This document shows, piece after piece, positions 47,835-57,282 of a stretch of DNA of 64,000 nucleotides; the stretch's first letter is position 1; each line of letters starts with the position of its first letter. This stretch comes from Galbibacter orientalis DSM 19592 (GTDB taxonomy: Bacteria; Bacteroidota; Bacteroidia; Flavobacteriales; Flavobacteriaceae). The notes below the pieces were generated by a model. The model was not told the DNA's origin and did no database searches. It was given only the letters and a program-made list of their open reading frames with translations. A program made the translations under genes and the position numbers. The stretch is from assembly GCF_000260115.1 (NCBI RefSeq), contig NZ_JH651379.1, forward strand, positions 124,001 to 188,000. Direction: 5' to 3'.

Positions 47835-48809
47835 TTATAAAACCATTAAATTACAACCACGGATGTCGGAATTATCAAAGCGACCAATAACCTCAAATTC
47901 TTTTCCGTTTTTCCTCCCTAAATCTTGAGTAGCAATAAAAGAACAGGAATTTATATTTGCCAAATCAATTACATTGATTCCTCCAGACTTTCCGTCATCA
48001 AAAATAGTAAGTGCATCTTCTGGATCTCGAATTATAATATCCATCCACGGAGGACATTCAAAAACTCCATTCCCTATAGAATACCCTTGTGAAAGCAACT
48101 CGGTCATTCCATATTCAGAATGGATTTTATCAACATTAAAACCTGCTGCTAAAACCGAATGAAGTTCGGCGCGAATCATTTCCTTTCTACGACCTTTCAT
48201 GCCGCCAGTTTCCATAACAATGGTATGCTGTAAATTAAAATTGAAGGTTTCTATTAAATTTAATAACGCAAAAGAAACCCCAATAAGCAATACTTTTTTG
48301 CCCGCTGCGTCCAATTTTTTGAGATGCTGTGCTAATTCTTCTAAATTATGAAGGTAAAAGCCACTCTCGGAAGCCTCAGACTGCTCAATCATATCGTTTA
48401 CCATATAAATAAGCGAAGAACCTGTACGTTCTAAATATGCAGGTAAAAGTGCTAAAACAGTATACTCTTTAATATTTCCATAGAAATAAGAAAACCCTTT
48501 TCTAAAGCTTTCTTCATAAACACTTATATCTGTAACCAAATGTTTACTTGTTAAATTTCCTGTGGTTCCGCTACTGGTAAAGATAGTTTGTGGAGGTTTT
48601 GAAGAACTTAGAATTTCGCGAGATTTAAAAAACTCAATCGGCAAAAAAGGGATTTCTTCTTTTGTTTTTACATTTTGTGGATTGCGCTTAAGATAGTTGC
48701 AAAACTCACGGTAAACAGGATTATTTTCATACTGAAATCCAAAAACATTTAATGCTGTTTTATTAAAATCGGCATTCGTTTTAATTTCAAAAACACTTTC
48801 TGGACTCAT
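47835..48809 (-). CDS. LuxE/phenylacetate-CoA-ligase-like acyl-activating protein
   Basis: A 324-residue protein of the acyl-protein synthetase (LuxE) branch of the ANL superfamily. The phosphate-binding loop is TIFTSSGTTGNLTSKH near residue 100, and HSEYGMTELLSQGYS near 230 is the second ANL motif. The start at 48809 (MSPESVFEI) fits the family better than 48830. It is shorter than full acyl-CoA ligases, as LuxE is. No luciferase or reductase genes are near, so bioluminescence is not suggested; it may activate an acyl group for an unknown pathway. Confidence 0.82.
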   Translation of the reverse strand: MSPESVFEIKTNADFNKTALNVFGFQYENNPVYREFCNYLKRNPQNVKTKEEIPFLPIEFFKSREILSSSKPPQTIFTSSGTTGNLTSKHLVTDISVYEESFRKGFSYFYGNIKEYTVLALLPAYLERTGSSLIYMVNDMIEQSEASESGFYLHNLEELAQHLKKLDAAGKKVLLIGVSFALLNLIETFNFNLQHTIVMETGGMKGRRKEMIRAELHSVLAAGFNVDKIHSEYGMTELLSQGYSIGNGVFECPPWMDIIIRDPEDALTIFDDGKSGGINVIDLANINSCSFIATQDLGRKNGKEFEVIGRFDNSDIRGCNLMVL

Positions 48810-48870
48810 ACACCTCTTATTATGTTGCAAAAATAAGTTTTAGTTATAAGGTAAAGAAACATAAAAGGCA

Positions 48871-48905
48871 TAAAAAAACCACCCCGCAATGAAGCGGGGT
48901 GGTTT
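48871..48905 (-). terminator. strong terminator after the repeat lipoprotein gene
   Basis: AAACCACCCCGC (48876-48887) pairs perfectly with GCGGGGTGGTTT (48894-48905) across a 6-base loop. On the minus strand the stem is followed by a T-run. It lies 27 bases after the stop codon of the lipoprotein gene and insulates the LuxE-like gene. Confidence 0.9.
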
Positions 48906-48931
48906 GAAAAAATATTTTTATAAACTTTATA

Positions 48932-50872
48932 TTAAAGTCTAGCCTCAATCCAAGACCATCCAGAAATATCAAGTATTGTACCATTAAATACATCGTCTGT
49001 AGCAGACGTTAAAGCAGTATCATCTACAATAATATTACTAACTGGACCATCATTTGCCATATCTACATTTGTAGCATAACCAGAAACATATGCGTTAGTA
49101 AAAGTAGCTCCAGATTCTTTTTTGAACTGTAAAGCAGTCCCATCTACTGTAGAAACTGCAGTAAAGTTTACTAGTGATGGATTTCCATTTGTTCCATCAG
49201 CTTCCACAGCTGTAGAGAAACCAGCAACAGTATGAGAAACATACGTATTTGTTACAGTTCCATTCCAACCTTCAGTCCAGTCAACTGCATCATCTTCGTT
49301 ATTTTCTAAATAAATATTTGTTGCAGAAACTGTTCCTCCAAAAAATTCCACACCGTCGTCAGCACCGTTAATTACAGCTATATTTTCAACAATAGTTTCA
49401 GAACCTACAGCGTAGAAAGAAACACCATTATATTGAGACTCAGAGTTAATTTGAGCTCCAGTTCCGATAATTACTAAGTTTTTGATAGAACCTGAGCTAT
49501 CAGCATCGTTACTTCCTCCATAGATAAATCCACCTACTTCAGCAGTAGCATTAACTCCTTCAGAAGTTGTAGCATCTCCACAAAGTGTTAATCCTCCCCA
49601 ATCTCCAGGGTTCCCATTAGCTGAAGCCATAACAACAGGATTATCTTCAGTTCCTTGGATGTCTATTTCACCTCCTTTTAATACAGCAATATACACATCT
49701 GTACCACCATCTCTTGCAGTTATTTTTGTTCCTGCAGGAATAATTAATTTTCCACCATCTAAAACAATTAAAGAAGAATTTAAAGTATATGCTACAGAAG
49801 CATCTAAAGTTACTTCTTCCTCTATTGTACCTTGTAATAAGGTATTATCAATTACTACTTCTGTAGAAACCCAAGAAAAATCATCTGCAGAAACAGTAGG
49901 AGCACTTGTATAAGTTAACTCAGGATTTGCAGCAACACCTTCAATAAGAATATTTGCAAGTGGTCCATCATTAGCCATATCTACTGAAGTATCATATCCT
50001 GTTAAAGATAAACCTGTAATAGTAGCTCCAGATTCTTTTTTGAATTGTAAAGCAGTACCACCAACGGTAGAAACAGCTGTTAAATTAACAAGCTTTGGAT
50101 TATTGTTAGTTCCATCTGCTTCAACAACAGTAGAAAAACCTTCGATAGTATGTAACACATAAGCATTTGTTACTGTACCATTCCAACCTTCAGTCCAGTC
50201 GATAGCATCATCTTCATTGTTTTCTAAATAAAGATTAGTCACAGAAACAGCTCCACCAAAAAATTCAACTCCGTCATCAGAACCATTTAAGATTGCTACG
50301 TTATCAATAGTAGTTCCAGAACCAACAGCATACATTGTAAGTCCGTTATATTGAGACTCTGCATTGATTTGAGCTCCAGCACCAGCAATTGTTAAATATT
50401 TGATAGAACCTGAACTATCTGCATTATCTGTACCTCCATAAACTAAGCTTCCAACTTCAGCAGTAGCATCAATCCCTTCAGAAGTAACACCGTTACCACA
50501 AAGTAATAAACCACCCCAATCTCCAGGATTTCCATCTTCAGAAGTCATTAAAACAGGTGAACTTGCATTACCTTGAACATCTATTTCAGCACCTTGAAAA
50601 ATTGCTATATAATTATCTGTTCCTTTCTCTGCTACAATTTGAGTACCAGCTGGAATTGTTAATTTAGCTCCTTCTAATACATTAAATGATCCTGTCAATT
50701 TGTATGTAATAGTTGGGTCTAATGTTAAATCTTCAGAAATACTACCCTCTAATGTATTTGGTGTAGGCTCTGGCCCTGGTGCAGGTGAATCATCATCACT
50801 ACTACATCCAGTAAGGACAAGTCCGAAAAACACAGCACATAATGCTGAAATTTTAATAATTGATTTTTTCAT
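48932..50872 (-). CDS. internally duplicated beta-helix-like surface lipoprotein
   Basis: A 646-residue lipoprotein; the ATG at 50872 gives a signal peptide ending VLTGC (Cys23) followed by SSDDD. After a Pro-rich linker the protein consists of two near-copies of about 300 residues, ~40-335 and ~340-640. Each holds LTIPAGT-like, NPGDWGGL.LCG, YNG..YAVGS, NNEDDA.DWTEGWNGTVTN and TALQFKKESGAT segments. The periodic short strands suggest a right-handed beta-helix. No catalytic motif is recognised. It lies 65 bases downstream of a TonB-dependent receptor, probably in one operon, where it may act as the surface binding partner in place of SusD. Confidence 0.7.
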   Translation of the reverse strand: MKKSIIKISALCAVFFGLVLTGCSSDDDSPAPGPEPTPNTLEGSISEDLTLDPTITYKLTGSFNVLEGAKLTIPAGTQIVAEKGTDNYIAIFQGAEIDVQGNASSPVLMTSEDGNPGDWGGLLLCGNGVTSEGIDATAEVGSLVYGGTDNADSSGSIKYLTIAGAGAQINAESQYNGLTMYAVGSGTTIDNVAILNGSDDGVEFFGGAVSVTNLYLENNEDDAIDWTEGWNGTVTNAYVLHTIEGFSTVVEADGTNNNPKLVNLTAVSTVGGTALQFKKESGATITGLSLTGYDTSVDMANDGPLANILIEGVAANPELTYTSAPTVSADDFSWVSTEVVIDNTLLQGTIEEEVTLDASVAYTLNSSLIVLDGGKLIIPAGTKITARDGGTDVYIAVLKGGEIDIQGTEDNPVVMASANGNPGDWGGLTLCGDATTSEGVNATAEVGGFIYGGSNDADSSGSIKNLVIIGTGAQINSESQYNGVSFYAVGSETIVENIAVINGADDGVEFFGGTVSATNIYLENNEDDAVDWTEGWNGTVTNTYVSHTVAGFSTAVEADGTNGNPSLVNFTAVSTVDGTALQFKKESGATFTNAYVSGYATNVDMANDGPVSNIIVDDTALTSATDDVFNGTILDISGWSWIEARL

Positions 50873-50937
50873 AATAAAATTAAATTTAATATTCACGATT
50901 GATTTATAGCTGCCTTATGTATTTATGAGGCTTACTT

Positions 50938-53730
50938 TTAAAAACTATAGTTAACACCTAAACTAAATCTTGCACCGTTTGAGTATGATCTTACAACCTG
51001 ATTAGTCTCAATACCTGTTGTACTTGGTCTAGTTTTTTGAGTTCTTTCTATTTCTGGATTTAATAGGTTCCTTCCTAATATTTTAAAGTTCCAATGCTCT
51101 CCTAAATCTTGACTTAAAACTACATCTAACGTAACAAATCCTTTTTCTATAATCTCGTCATTGTAGTTAATATCACTTTCTGTTTGAATAACTGGTGCAC
51201 CTAATGCAAATATCTTATCTGATGCATAGTTTGCTGTTACGCTAGCATTAAATCCATTAATACTATTTGTAGAAAAATTTAACGTTGAATTAAAGATCCA
51301 GTCTGAAGCTCCTTGAAGACCTGTTTCTGTAAGTCCTTTATATCTAAAAGTTCTAACAAAATTTCCATCTTCATTATAAATTTCTTTAAGATCTTGCTCA
51401 TGCCACATTCTAGTAGCATTTAAATTTAAATTTATATTATACCCTGCATCCACATCAGCAGATTTAATAAGATCTAATTTTGTTTCTAGTTCTAAACCAT
51501 AAACACGTGCTTCATCTCCAGAGTTGAAGTATGAAAATACGCCCGCTGAACCTCTATCTTGAACTTTATTTATAGGATCTTCTATAGTTTTATAAAACCC
51601 AGCAAAAGAAATTAATTGTCCTGGCGATAAAAAGTATTCATATTTTAAATCGTAATTGTAGTTTGTAGAAGCTTCAATGTCTGGATTACCTCTAGTAACC
51701 TGACCTGTAGGCGATACATACTCAAAAGGCGCCATTTCTTTAAACTCAGGTAATGTAATTGTTTTACTTGTTGAAAAACGAAGTCCATGTTTTTCATTAA
51801 AACTATACTTCATATTCAAACTAGGATACACATTTGAATATGTTTTTTCAGAAACACCAACTCTTCCAGGATAGTTTCCAACGTTAAAGTCTACGTTTAA
51901 GTCATCATATTCGTATCGCATTCCTACATTAACATTGAAATTCTTAACAGCTACATTAAAATCTACATAACCTCCGTAAGAATTTAATTTCCCATTATAA
52001 GTATCAGGAGTTAAAGCCTCCATATCCAATGTTCCATTATCAAAGTTTTGCTGTGTAAAAATGGCACCTAGATCATCAATAGATGTTGGATTTATTGCAT
52101 TTGTAAAAGCTTCTTCAACACCATAAAATTGTGAAATAAAATCTCTCTTTTTATTTCTATAATTCATTCCTACATTCATATTAAAAGACTTTTCTTCTTC
52201 ATCTATAAATGTTAATTTATCTTTCAATAAACCGTTTATTTCTCTGTCGTCAATTTCTTGGTAAGACTTACGTTGCTGAAAACCTCCTGTTCTTCCTAAT
52301 TGAACAAAATCGCTATCTGGATCAAAGTTTACTTCATTACGAATTCTATTAGGCTCATCGGCATCAACCATATTATAACCTAAAGCCCATTCTAAATGAT
52401 TTCTTTCAGATATATAGTGACTTCCCTCTAATTGATTCACCCAGATTTTTGTTTGTTTTGTGTTTTGATCTCTTATAAACTGAGACAAACCTTCCACTGG
52501 TTCTGTTTCCTCAAAAATGGTTCCTTCTCCATTCCTACCTCCTTCATATACATTATCTGAAACTGTATTAATAAATAAACTGTGATACTTTACTTTATTA
52601 CTATTGTTAATATTATAACCAACATCTAAAAGTCCCGTAGTATTGATATTCTTAGTATAGGTAGTTGCATCTGTAATGCTATCATCTATAAAATTGCTAC
52701 TGAATTGTCTAAAAACACCTTCTCTATATTGATAACTTCTTCCTTGAGAACCTGCGAAGAAAACAGATAATTTCTCTCCTATACGTTTTCCTGCAGTTAC
52801 AGCATAACGATAGTTAACAGGATTTTCTATACTTCTAGTATTCCATGTTTGGTTTGCAATAGCTGCTTCTGTAGACATTGGTTGCTTATAAAAACCCATC
52901 GTAATGTCATTAGAATTAGGAGAAAGTTTGAAATTATCTCTAACGCCACTTTGCATAACATTTGTGTTAACGCCTCCTCTTATATCTACAGTAAGCTCTT
53001 TATTCCCAGCTAGCTCTTTTGTAGTAACATCTATATTTCCAGAAGCTTGATCTGCATACCCTTTTGCTGAATATGTCTTACTAATACTTACATTCTGAAT
53101 AATTCTAGTAGGAAATAACGATAAATCTATATTCTTTCTTTCAACATCATCAGAAGGAATTGGTAATCCATTTAAAGTAGTAGACAGGTATCTATCTCCT
53201 AACCCTCTTACAAAAACATCTCCAGAGCCCTCGCTACTAGTTACTCCAGATATTTTAGTTGTAGCTGTAGCCACATCAGAAACCCCTATTTTAGATAGTT
53301 GTTGTGCTCCAATACTTTCTTTTATCTCAACAGCTTTTTTCTGATCTAATAATAAAGCAGTTTCAGAATCTCTTCTTGCAGTGGTAGTTACTACCACCTC
53401 ATCTAAACTAACACTTCCAGCTCCTAAAGCAGTATTTAACTCTGTTACTTTTCCTGCTTCAACTTTTATATTTGGTACTTGCAATGTTTCATAACCAACA
53501 AAACTTATAACAATTGTATAAGTTCCTGGTTCCACATCACTAATTTCGTACAACCCATCCATATCGGTAGTTGTACCTTTTGTTGCTCCGCTTATTTGCA
53601 CATTGGCAAACGGTAGCGGATCGTTGTTCATTTCTTTGTCGGTAATAACTCCAACTATAGATCCTGTTGTTTCTTGCGCCATACCTAACGCACTCACAAA
53701 CAGTACTAATAATGTAAATAAATGTTTCAT
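50938..53730 (-). CDS. TonB-dependent outer-membrane receptor
   Basis: A 930-residue receptor with signal peptide LFTLLVLFVSALGMAQ, a carboxypeptidase-D regulatory-like domain (~22-105), a plug (~115-235) with SGVTSSEGSGDVFVRGLGDR, and a barrel ending SLGVNYSF. It lacks the SusC marker, and no SusD follows; the partner gene is the repeat lipoprotein. It diverges from a PhoB-like regulator gene, with phased direct repeats between the two. Phosphate or phosphorylated substrates are an inferred cargo only. Confidence 0.9.
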   Translation of the reverse strand: MKHLFTLLVLFVSALGMAQETTGSIVGVITDKEMNNDPLPFANVQISGATKGTTTDMDGLYEISDVEPGTYTIVISFVGYETLQVPNIKVEAGKVTELNTALGAGSVSLDEVVVTTTARRDSETALLLDQKKAVEIKESIGAQQLSKIGVSDVATATTKISGVTSSEGSGDVFVRGLGDRYLSTTLNGLPIPSDDVERKNIDLSLFPTRIIQNVSISKTYSAKGYADQASGNIDVTTKELAGNKELTVDIRGGVNTNVMQSGVRDNFKLSPNSNDITMGFYKQPMSTEAAIANQTWNTRSIENPVNYRYAVTAGKRIGEKLSVFFAGSQGRSYQYREGVFRQFSSNFIDDSITDATTYTKNINTTGLLDVGYNINNSNKVKYHSLFINTVSDNVYEGGRNGEGTIFEETEPVEGLSQFIRDQNTKQTKIWVNQLEGSHYISERNHLEWALGYNMVDADEPNRIRNEVNFDPDSDFVQLGRTGGFQQRKSYQEIDDREINGLLKDKLTFIDEEEKSFNMNVGMNYRNKKRDFISQFYGVEEAFTNAINPTSIDDLGAIFTQQNFDNGTLDMEALTPDTYNGKLNSYGGYVDFNVAVKNFNVNVGMRYEYDDLNVDFNVGNYPGRVGVSEKTYSNVYPSLNMKYSFNEKHGLRFSTSKTITLPEFKEMAPFEYVSPTGQVTRGNPDIEASTNYNYDLKYEYFLSPGQLISFAGFYKTIEDPINKVQDRGSAGVFSYFNSGDEARVYGLELETKLDLIKSADVDAGYNINLNLNATRMWHEQDLKEIYNEDGNFVRTFRYKGLTETGLQGASDWIFNSTLNFSTNSINGFNASVTANYASDKIFALGAPVIQTESDINYNDEIIEKGFVTLDVVLSQDLGEHWNFKILGRNLLNPEIERTQKTRPSTTGIETNQVVRSYSNGARFSLGVNYSF

Positions 53731-53779
53731 TGTTTGATTTTAATTCCGATGCAAATAAACGAGCCATCTACAAAAAGGA

Positions 53780-53829
53780 AGTTACCCGCGTGTTAAACAT
53801 AAGTAAGTCCAATGTTACATTTGTGTTAC
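53780..53829. promoter_or_regulatory. 11-bp-phased direct repeats resembling a Pho box
   Basis: Six-base half-sites on the plus strand start at 53780 (AGTTAC), 53791 (TGTTAA), 53802 (AGTAAG, weak), 53813 (TGTTAC) and 53824 (TGTTAC), exactly 11 bases apart. PhoB and PhoP family regulators bind direct repeats with this period. The array lies 50-99 bases upstream of the TonB-receptor start and about 45 bases before the -7 candidate of the PhoB-like gene, so it could serve both. Confidence 0.55.
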
Positions 53830-53874
53830 CATATTAAATCATTGTTAACTGCTTTCATATTTTAATATTATCTT

Positions 53875-53882
53875 TACTTTTG
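53875..53882 (+). promoter_or_regulatory. candidate -7 box for the PhoB-like gene
   Basis: TACTTTTG matches TAnnTTTG. A TTTC -33-like element at 53853-53856 lies 18 bases upstream. The start codon is 122 bases downstream, implying a long 5' leader if used. Confidence 0.45.
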
Positions 53883-54004
53883 ACCTCGGAAAGGATAACC
53901 AAGAACTTTTTAAATCATTAAAAATGTTTTAGTTATCTAAAAAAAACAACTATAAAATGTTTTTGCTGAAGAAATGCGAGACATAACTAAACCTTACAAC
54001 ACAG

Positions 54005-54691
54005 ATGAAAAAAAGGGAAATTAAAATCCTTTTAGTCGATGACGAACCGGATATATTAGAAATCGTAGGATATAATTTATCTACTGAAGGATACAATGTT
54101 ACTACTGCAAAAAACGGTATTGAAGCAATTGCTAAAGCAAAAAAAGAAAAACCACACCTTATTATTCTCGATGTAATGATGCCAGAAATGGACGGTATCG
54201 AAACTTGTGAACAAATAAGAAAATCTACCGATTTAAAAGACACTATTATTACTTTTCTTACTGCACGTGGTGAAGATTACTCTCAAGTAGCAGGTTTTGA
54301 TGCTGGAGCAGACGATTATATTACCAAGCCTATCAAACCAAAAGTATTGGTAAGCAAAGTTAAAGCTCTACTTAGACGCTTAAAAGAAGATGATGAGCCT
54401 GTTGAAAGCATTGTTAAGGTTGGTAATATTACCATTAACCGTGACGAATACAAAATTATTCAGTCTGGAGAAGAAATTATCCTTCCAAGAAAGGAATTCG
54501 AATTACTTTCATTATTAGCCAGCAGACCAGGAAAGGTTTTTAAAAGAGACGAAATCCTAGACAAGGTATGGGGTAACGAAGTAATTGTTGGAGGGAGAAC
54601 TATTGATGTACATATCCGTAAACTACGTGAAAAAATTGGCGACGATCATTTTAAAACTGTAAAAGGAGTTGGCTATAAATTTGTATTATAA
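54005..54691 (+). CDS. PhoB-like OmpR-family response regulator
   Basis: A 228-residue regulator. The receiver has Asp12/Asp13, phospho-acceptor Asp56 (LIILDVMMPEMDG), FLTARGED and the Lys of ITKPIKP. The winged helix (~130-228) has LPRKEFELLSLLASRPG and VGGRTIDVHIRKLREKIG, the recognition-helix pattern of PhoB/OmpR proteins. A histidine kinase with a PhoR-like membrane part lies 445 bases downstream on the same strand. It diverges from the TonB receptor, and the 11-bp repeats between suggest autoregulation and control of the receptor. The phosphate role is inferred. Confidence 0.88.
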   Translation: MKKREIKILLVDDEPDILEIVGYNLSTEGYNVTTAKNGIEAIAKAKKEKPHLIILDVMMPEMDGIETCEQIRKSTDLKDTIITFLTARGEDYSQVAGFDAGADDYITKPIKPKVLVSKVKALLRRLKEDDEPVESIVKVGNITINRDEYKIIQSGEEIILPRKEFELLSLLASRPGKVFKRDEILDKVWGNEVIVGGRTIDVHIRKLREKIGDDHFKTVKGVGYKFVL

Positions 54692-54838
54692 ATTCTATTA
54701 TCCCAAGTATAACACCCAGAGAAAACCTGTAATGTATTCAAAAAAAATACTTTCACACATTTAATACAGAGGCTTTCGATAAAAATTTAATAAGATTTGA
54801 GAGGCTTTCTAAAGAGTAATTTGTAGTTATCATCCTTC

Positions 54839-54926
54839 GACAAGCTCAGGATGACAGACAAGCTCAGGATGACAGAAAAGATCTGGATGACAGACTAGCT
54901 CAGGTTAACAGACAATCAGGTTGACA
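54839..54926. repeat. 18-bp tandem repeat array, five units, between the PhoB- and PhoR-like genes
   Basis: Units start at 54839, 54857, 54875, 54893 and 54911; the last is 16 bases. The consensus is GACAAGCTCAGGATGACA, with drift in later units (GAAAAGATCTGGATGACA, GACTAGCTCAGGTTAACA). The first unit is preceded by CTTC, giving the TTCGACAAGCTCAGGATGAC element also seen near 10960. The remainder of the 54692-55136 gap is AT-rich with no gene. Confidence 0.85.
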
Positions 54927-55136
54927 TATAAATTTTAAATACTTTTTAGATAGTCTCCAACAAACAAAAGGAACAACATTCTAAAATTAAAAATTGATAG
55001 ATTTTGATTTAAGTTTATTCTTACAATCTAAATCTATCATCTTTATTTTATAACTTTAACCATGGTTTCATAAACCCTAATTTTTAGTATTTAACAAAAC
55101 ACATAGCAACCTTTTAGCAGATTTAACATAACAATT

Positions 55137-56186
55137 TTGGAAACCAAATTAAAAAAATCATATCGTTTTGCACTGCGCTCATCAGCAATGATTGCAGCAG
55201 TAACAACCATCATTATTTCCTTATTTTTCTATTTCGAACTAAGAGGCTCTATGTATGCTGCAATTCTAATTTTAAGTGTTTTTATTGTTTCCTTTTTTAT
55301 CATCCAATACCGTGTTGAAAAATTTATATACAAACGGGTTAAAAAAATATATGATGATGTTTCTCTTTTAGAATCTACCAATTTCCAAGCGCAACCTATT
55401 ACTACAGATATGAGGACGCTAACAGAGGAAATTGAAAAATTTGCAGCTAATAAAAAACTAGAAATTGAAACTCTTAAAATTCGCGAAGGCTATCGAAAAG
55501 AGTTTATCGGAAATGTTTCGCATGAGTTAAAAACACCTCTTTTTACTGTTCAAGGCTATATTCTTACACTTTTAGACGGCGCAATGGACGATAAAGTTAT
55601 TAGAAAAAAATACTTATCGAGAGCTAGTAAAGGGGTTGAAAGACTTATTTATATAGTGAAAGATTTGGACATGATTACCAAATTAGAGGCAGGCGATTTA
55701 AATTTACAACGCGAAAATTTTGATATTGTAGAGCTTACTCAAGCTACTTTCGATTTAATGGAAATGAAAGCTCACAAGAAAAAAATCACCCTTACTTTCG
55801 ACTTAGATTACAAGGAGCCAATTATGGTTAGTGCCGATAAAGAACGTATTCAGCAGGTTCTTACCAACCTCATTGTAAATTCTATTAAATACGGAAAAGA
55901 AGGTGGAACTACCGAAATTAGCATTGAAAACTTAGTAAAAAATAAAGTTATTGTTAGGGTTACCGACAATGGAGAGGGGATTGAAAAACAAAATATCCCT
56001 CGCCTCTTCGAACGTTTTTATAGAGTTGATAAAAGCGGGAGCAGAAAAGAAGGAGGCTCTGGACTAGGACTTTCCATAGTAAAACATATTATTGAGGCAC
56101 ATAAAGAAAAGATTTATGTGGAAAGCGTTTTTGGAGTAGGTTCCGAGTTTTCTTTCACCTTAGAAAAGTCTAAAAAGAGCGCTTAA
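55137..56186 (+). CDS. PhoR-like sensor histidine kinase
   Basis: A 349-residue inner-membrane kinase. It appears to start with TTG at 55137 (METKLKKSYRFALRSS); the next in-frame Met (residue 18) would cut into the first membrane helix. Two membrane helices (~14-33 and ~38-56) are joined by only a few residues, so there is almost no periplasmic sensor domain, as in PhoR. HisKA has FIGNVSHELKTPLFT; the ATPase domain has NLIVNSIKYGKEGG, TDNGEGIEKQN and EGGSGLGLSIVKHI. Its 3' end overlaps the convergent glycosyltransferase gene by 27 bases. Confidence 0.88.
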   Translation: METKLKKSYRFALRSSAMIAAVTTIIISLFFYFELRGSMYAAILILSVFIVSFFIIQYRVEKFIYKRVKKIYDDVSLLESTNFQAQPITTDMRTLTEEIEKFAANKKLEIETLKIREGYRKEFIGNVSHELKTPLFTVQGYILTLLDGAMDDKVIRKKYLSRASKGVERLIYIVKDLDMITKLEAGDLNLQRENFDIVELTQATFDLMEMKAHKKKITLTFDLDYKEPIMVSADKERIQQVLTNLIVNSIKYGKEGGTTEISIENLVKNKVIVRVTDNGEGIEKQNIPRLFERFYRVDKSGSRKEGGSGLGLSIVKHIIEAHKEKIYVESVFGVGSEFSFTLEKSKKSA

Positions 56187-57212
56187 ATCAAATGTGGATT
56201 CAAAGTTGGCCAAGCCCTTAAAATCTGTAACCGTTTCTAACATTTCAATTTTAAAATCTTCTTGTTTACAATAAGGAACAAGATTTTCTTTTTGCAATCT
56301 TTCTGCCAAATACTCTTGCTCATATTGCCCTGGCGTAGGAATAAAAAATGCCTTCTTTCCTAGCTTTGCCAAATCTAAAACTGTAGTATAACCCGAACGC
56401 GATAAAACTAATTCACTTTCATTAAACGCCGTTTCAAGCTGGGTAGAATTCATATAATTATAAACTGTTACGTTTCCTTCTTGACAAAAATGCTGCTCGT
56501 CTTCAATCTTTCCTCTTACAAATAAAACATTGCCTTTATATTTTTGAGTTTCTTTAAGCAAATTACTTTCTAGTAGAGTACGCTGTGGTTCTGGCCCCGA
56601 AATAATAACCATTAACTTATATTTTACGGGCAACTCTTTACGTTCCAATCTACTTAATGGCCCTATATATTTCAATTTCGGATTTTCTTTTTTTAAATGA
56701 CCTAAGCGGCCACTTAAATTTGGTTCTCCAGCAACATCTGGCACCCAACATTCGTCAAACTTTTTGATTATTTTCTGATGCATTTCAGAACTAAACCATG
56801 TAGTATTTCCCGTCAATACATTTAATTGATGCGTAATAAAAACTGAAGGAACTTTTTTAGAATACACCCCCAAACGATTGTCGGAAATTATTCCGTCTAA
56901 AGCCAATTCTTTTACCAATTCTTTGGTTCTCTTTTTCTCCTTTTTGATGGCATTTAAAATTTTGGGCGAGTCCCAAAGCATCTTCAGTTTAAAATTCTTT
57001 GCTTTTTCAGCATATTTTATTTTATAAGAAGGCAATTCCACAAATTGCAAATCGGGGAATTCTTTGTTTAATAATTTATAAGCCTCTCCATCTGAAGCAA
57101 TAATTGGCTCAAAATTTTCGGCTATTAATGCTCTTAATATCGGAATGCATCTTGTTGCATGTCCAAGCCCCCAATTTAAGGGAGCTACAAGAATTTTCTT
57201 CTTTTTAATCAT
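56160..57212 (-). CDS. MurG-like glycosyltransferase (GT-B fold)
   Basis: A 350-residue cytosolic or membrane-associated protein with a GT-B fold. The N-terminal ILVAPLNWGLGHATRCIPILRAL is the glycine-rich acceptor loop of MurG-type and glycosyltransferase-28-like enzymes. The C-terminal domain has VIISGPEPQRT and the nucleotide-sugar site LSRSGYTTVLDLAKLGKKAFFIPTPGQYEQEYLAERL. It is not MurG itself, since several MurG-specific motifs are absent and the neighbours are unrelated. Donor and acceptor are unknown. It converges on the histidine kinase with a 27-base overlap of the coding ends. Confidence 0.84.
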   Translation of the reverse strand: MIKKKKILVAPLNWGLGHATRCIPILRALIAENFEPIIASDGEAYKLLNKEFPDLQFVELPSYKIKYAEKAKNFKLKMLWDSPKILNAIKKEKKRTKELVKELALDGIISDNRLGVYSKKVPSVFITHQLNVLTGNTTWFSSEMHQKIIKKFDECWVPDVAGEPNLSGRLGHLKKENPKLKYIGPLSRLERKELPVKYKLMVIISGPEPQRTLLESNLLKETQKYKGNVLFVRGKIEDEQHFCQEGNVTVYNYMNSTQLETAFNESELVLSRSGYTTVLDLAKLGKKAFFIPTPGQYEQEYLAERLQKENLVPYCKQEDFKIEMLETVTDFKGLANFESTFDLSALFRLF

Positions 57213-57253
57213 AACTACAAATGAAGTTAATTTTTCACTACGAAAGATTTCCT

Positions 57254-57261
57254 TAATTTTG
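57254..57261 (+). promoter_or_regulatory. candidate -7 box for trmB
   Basis: TAATTTTG matches TAnnTTTG, 22-29 bases before the GTG start of trmB. The -33 region is T-rich but not diagnostic. Confidence 0.5.
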
Positions 57262-57282
57262 CCTTTTAATTAAATAATTGTT

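Noticed and set aside
47835-48809. Bioluminescence (lux) cluster
   Set aside because: Only a LuxE-like protein is present; no luciferase, reductase or thioesterase gene is nearby.
53540-53767. 75-codon minus-strand ORF at the TonB receptor start
   Set aside because: It overlaps the receptor signal peptide and regulatory domain in another frame; the receptor frame has clear family motifs.
54839-54926. Possible CRISPR repeats
   Set aside because: The 18-bp units are contiguous without spacers; this is a simple tandem repeat.
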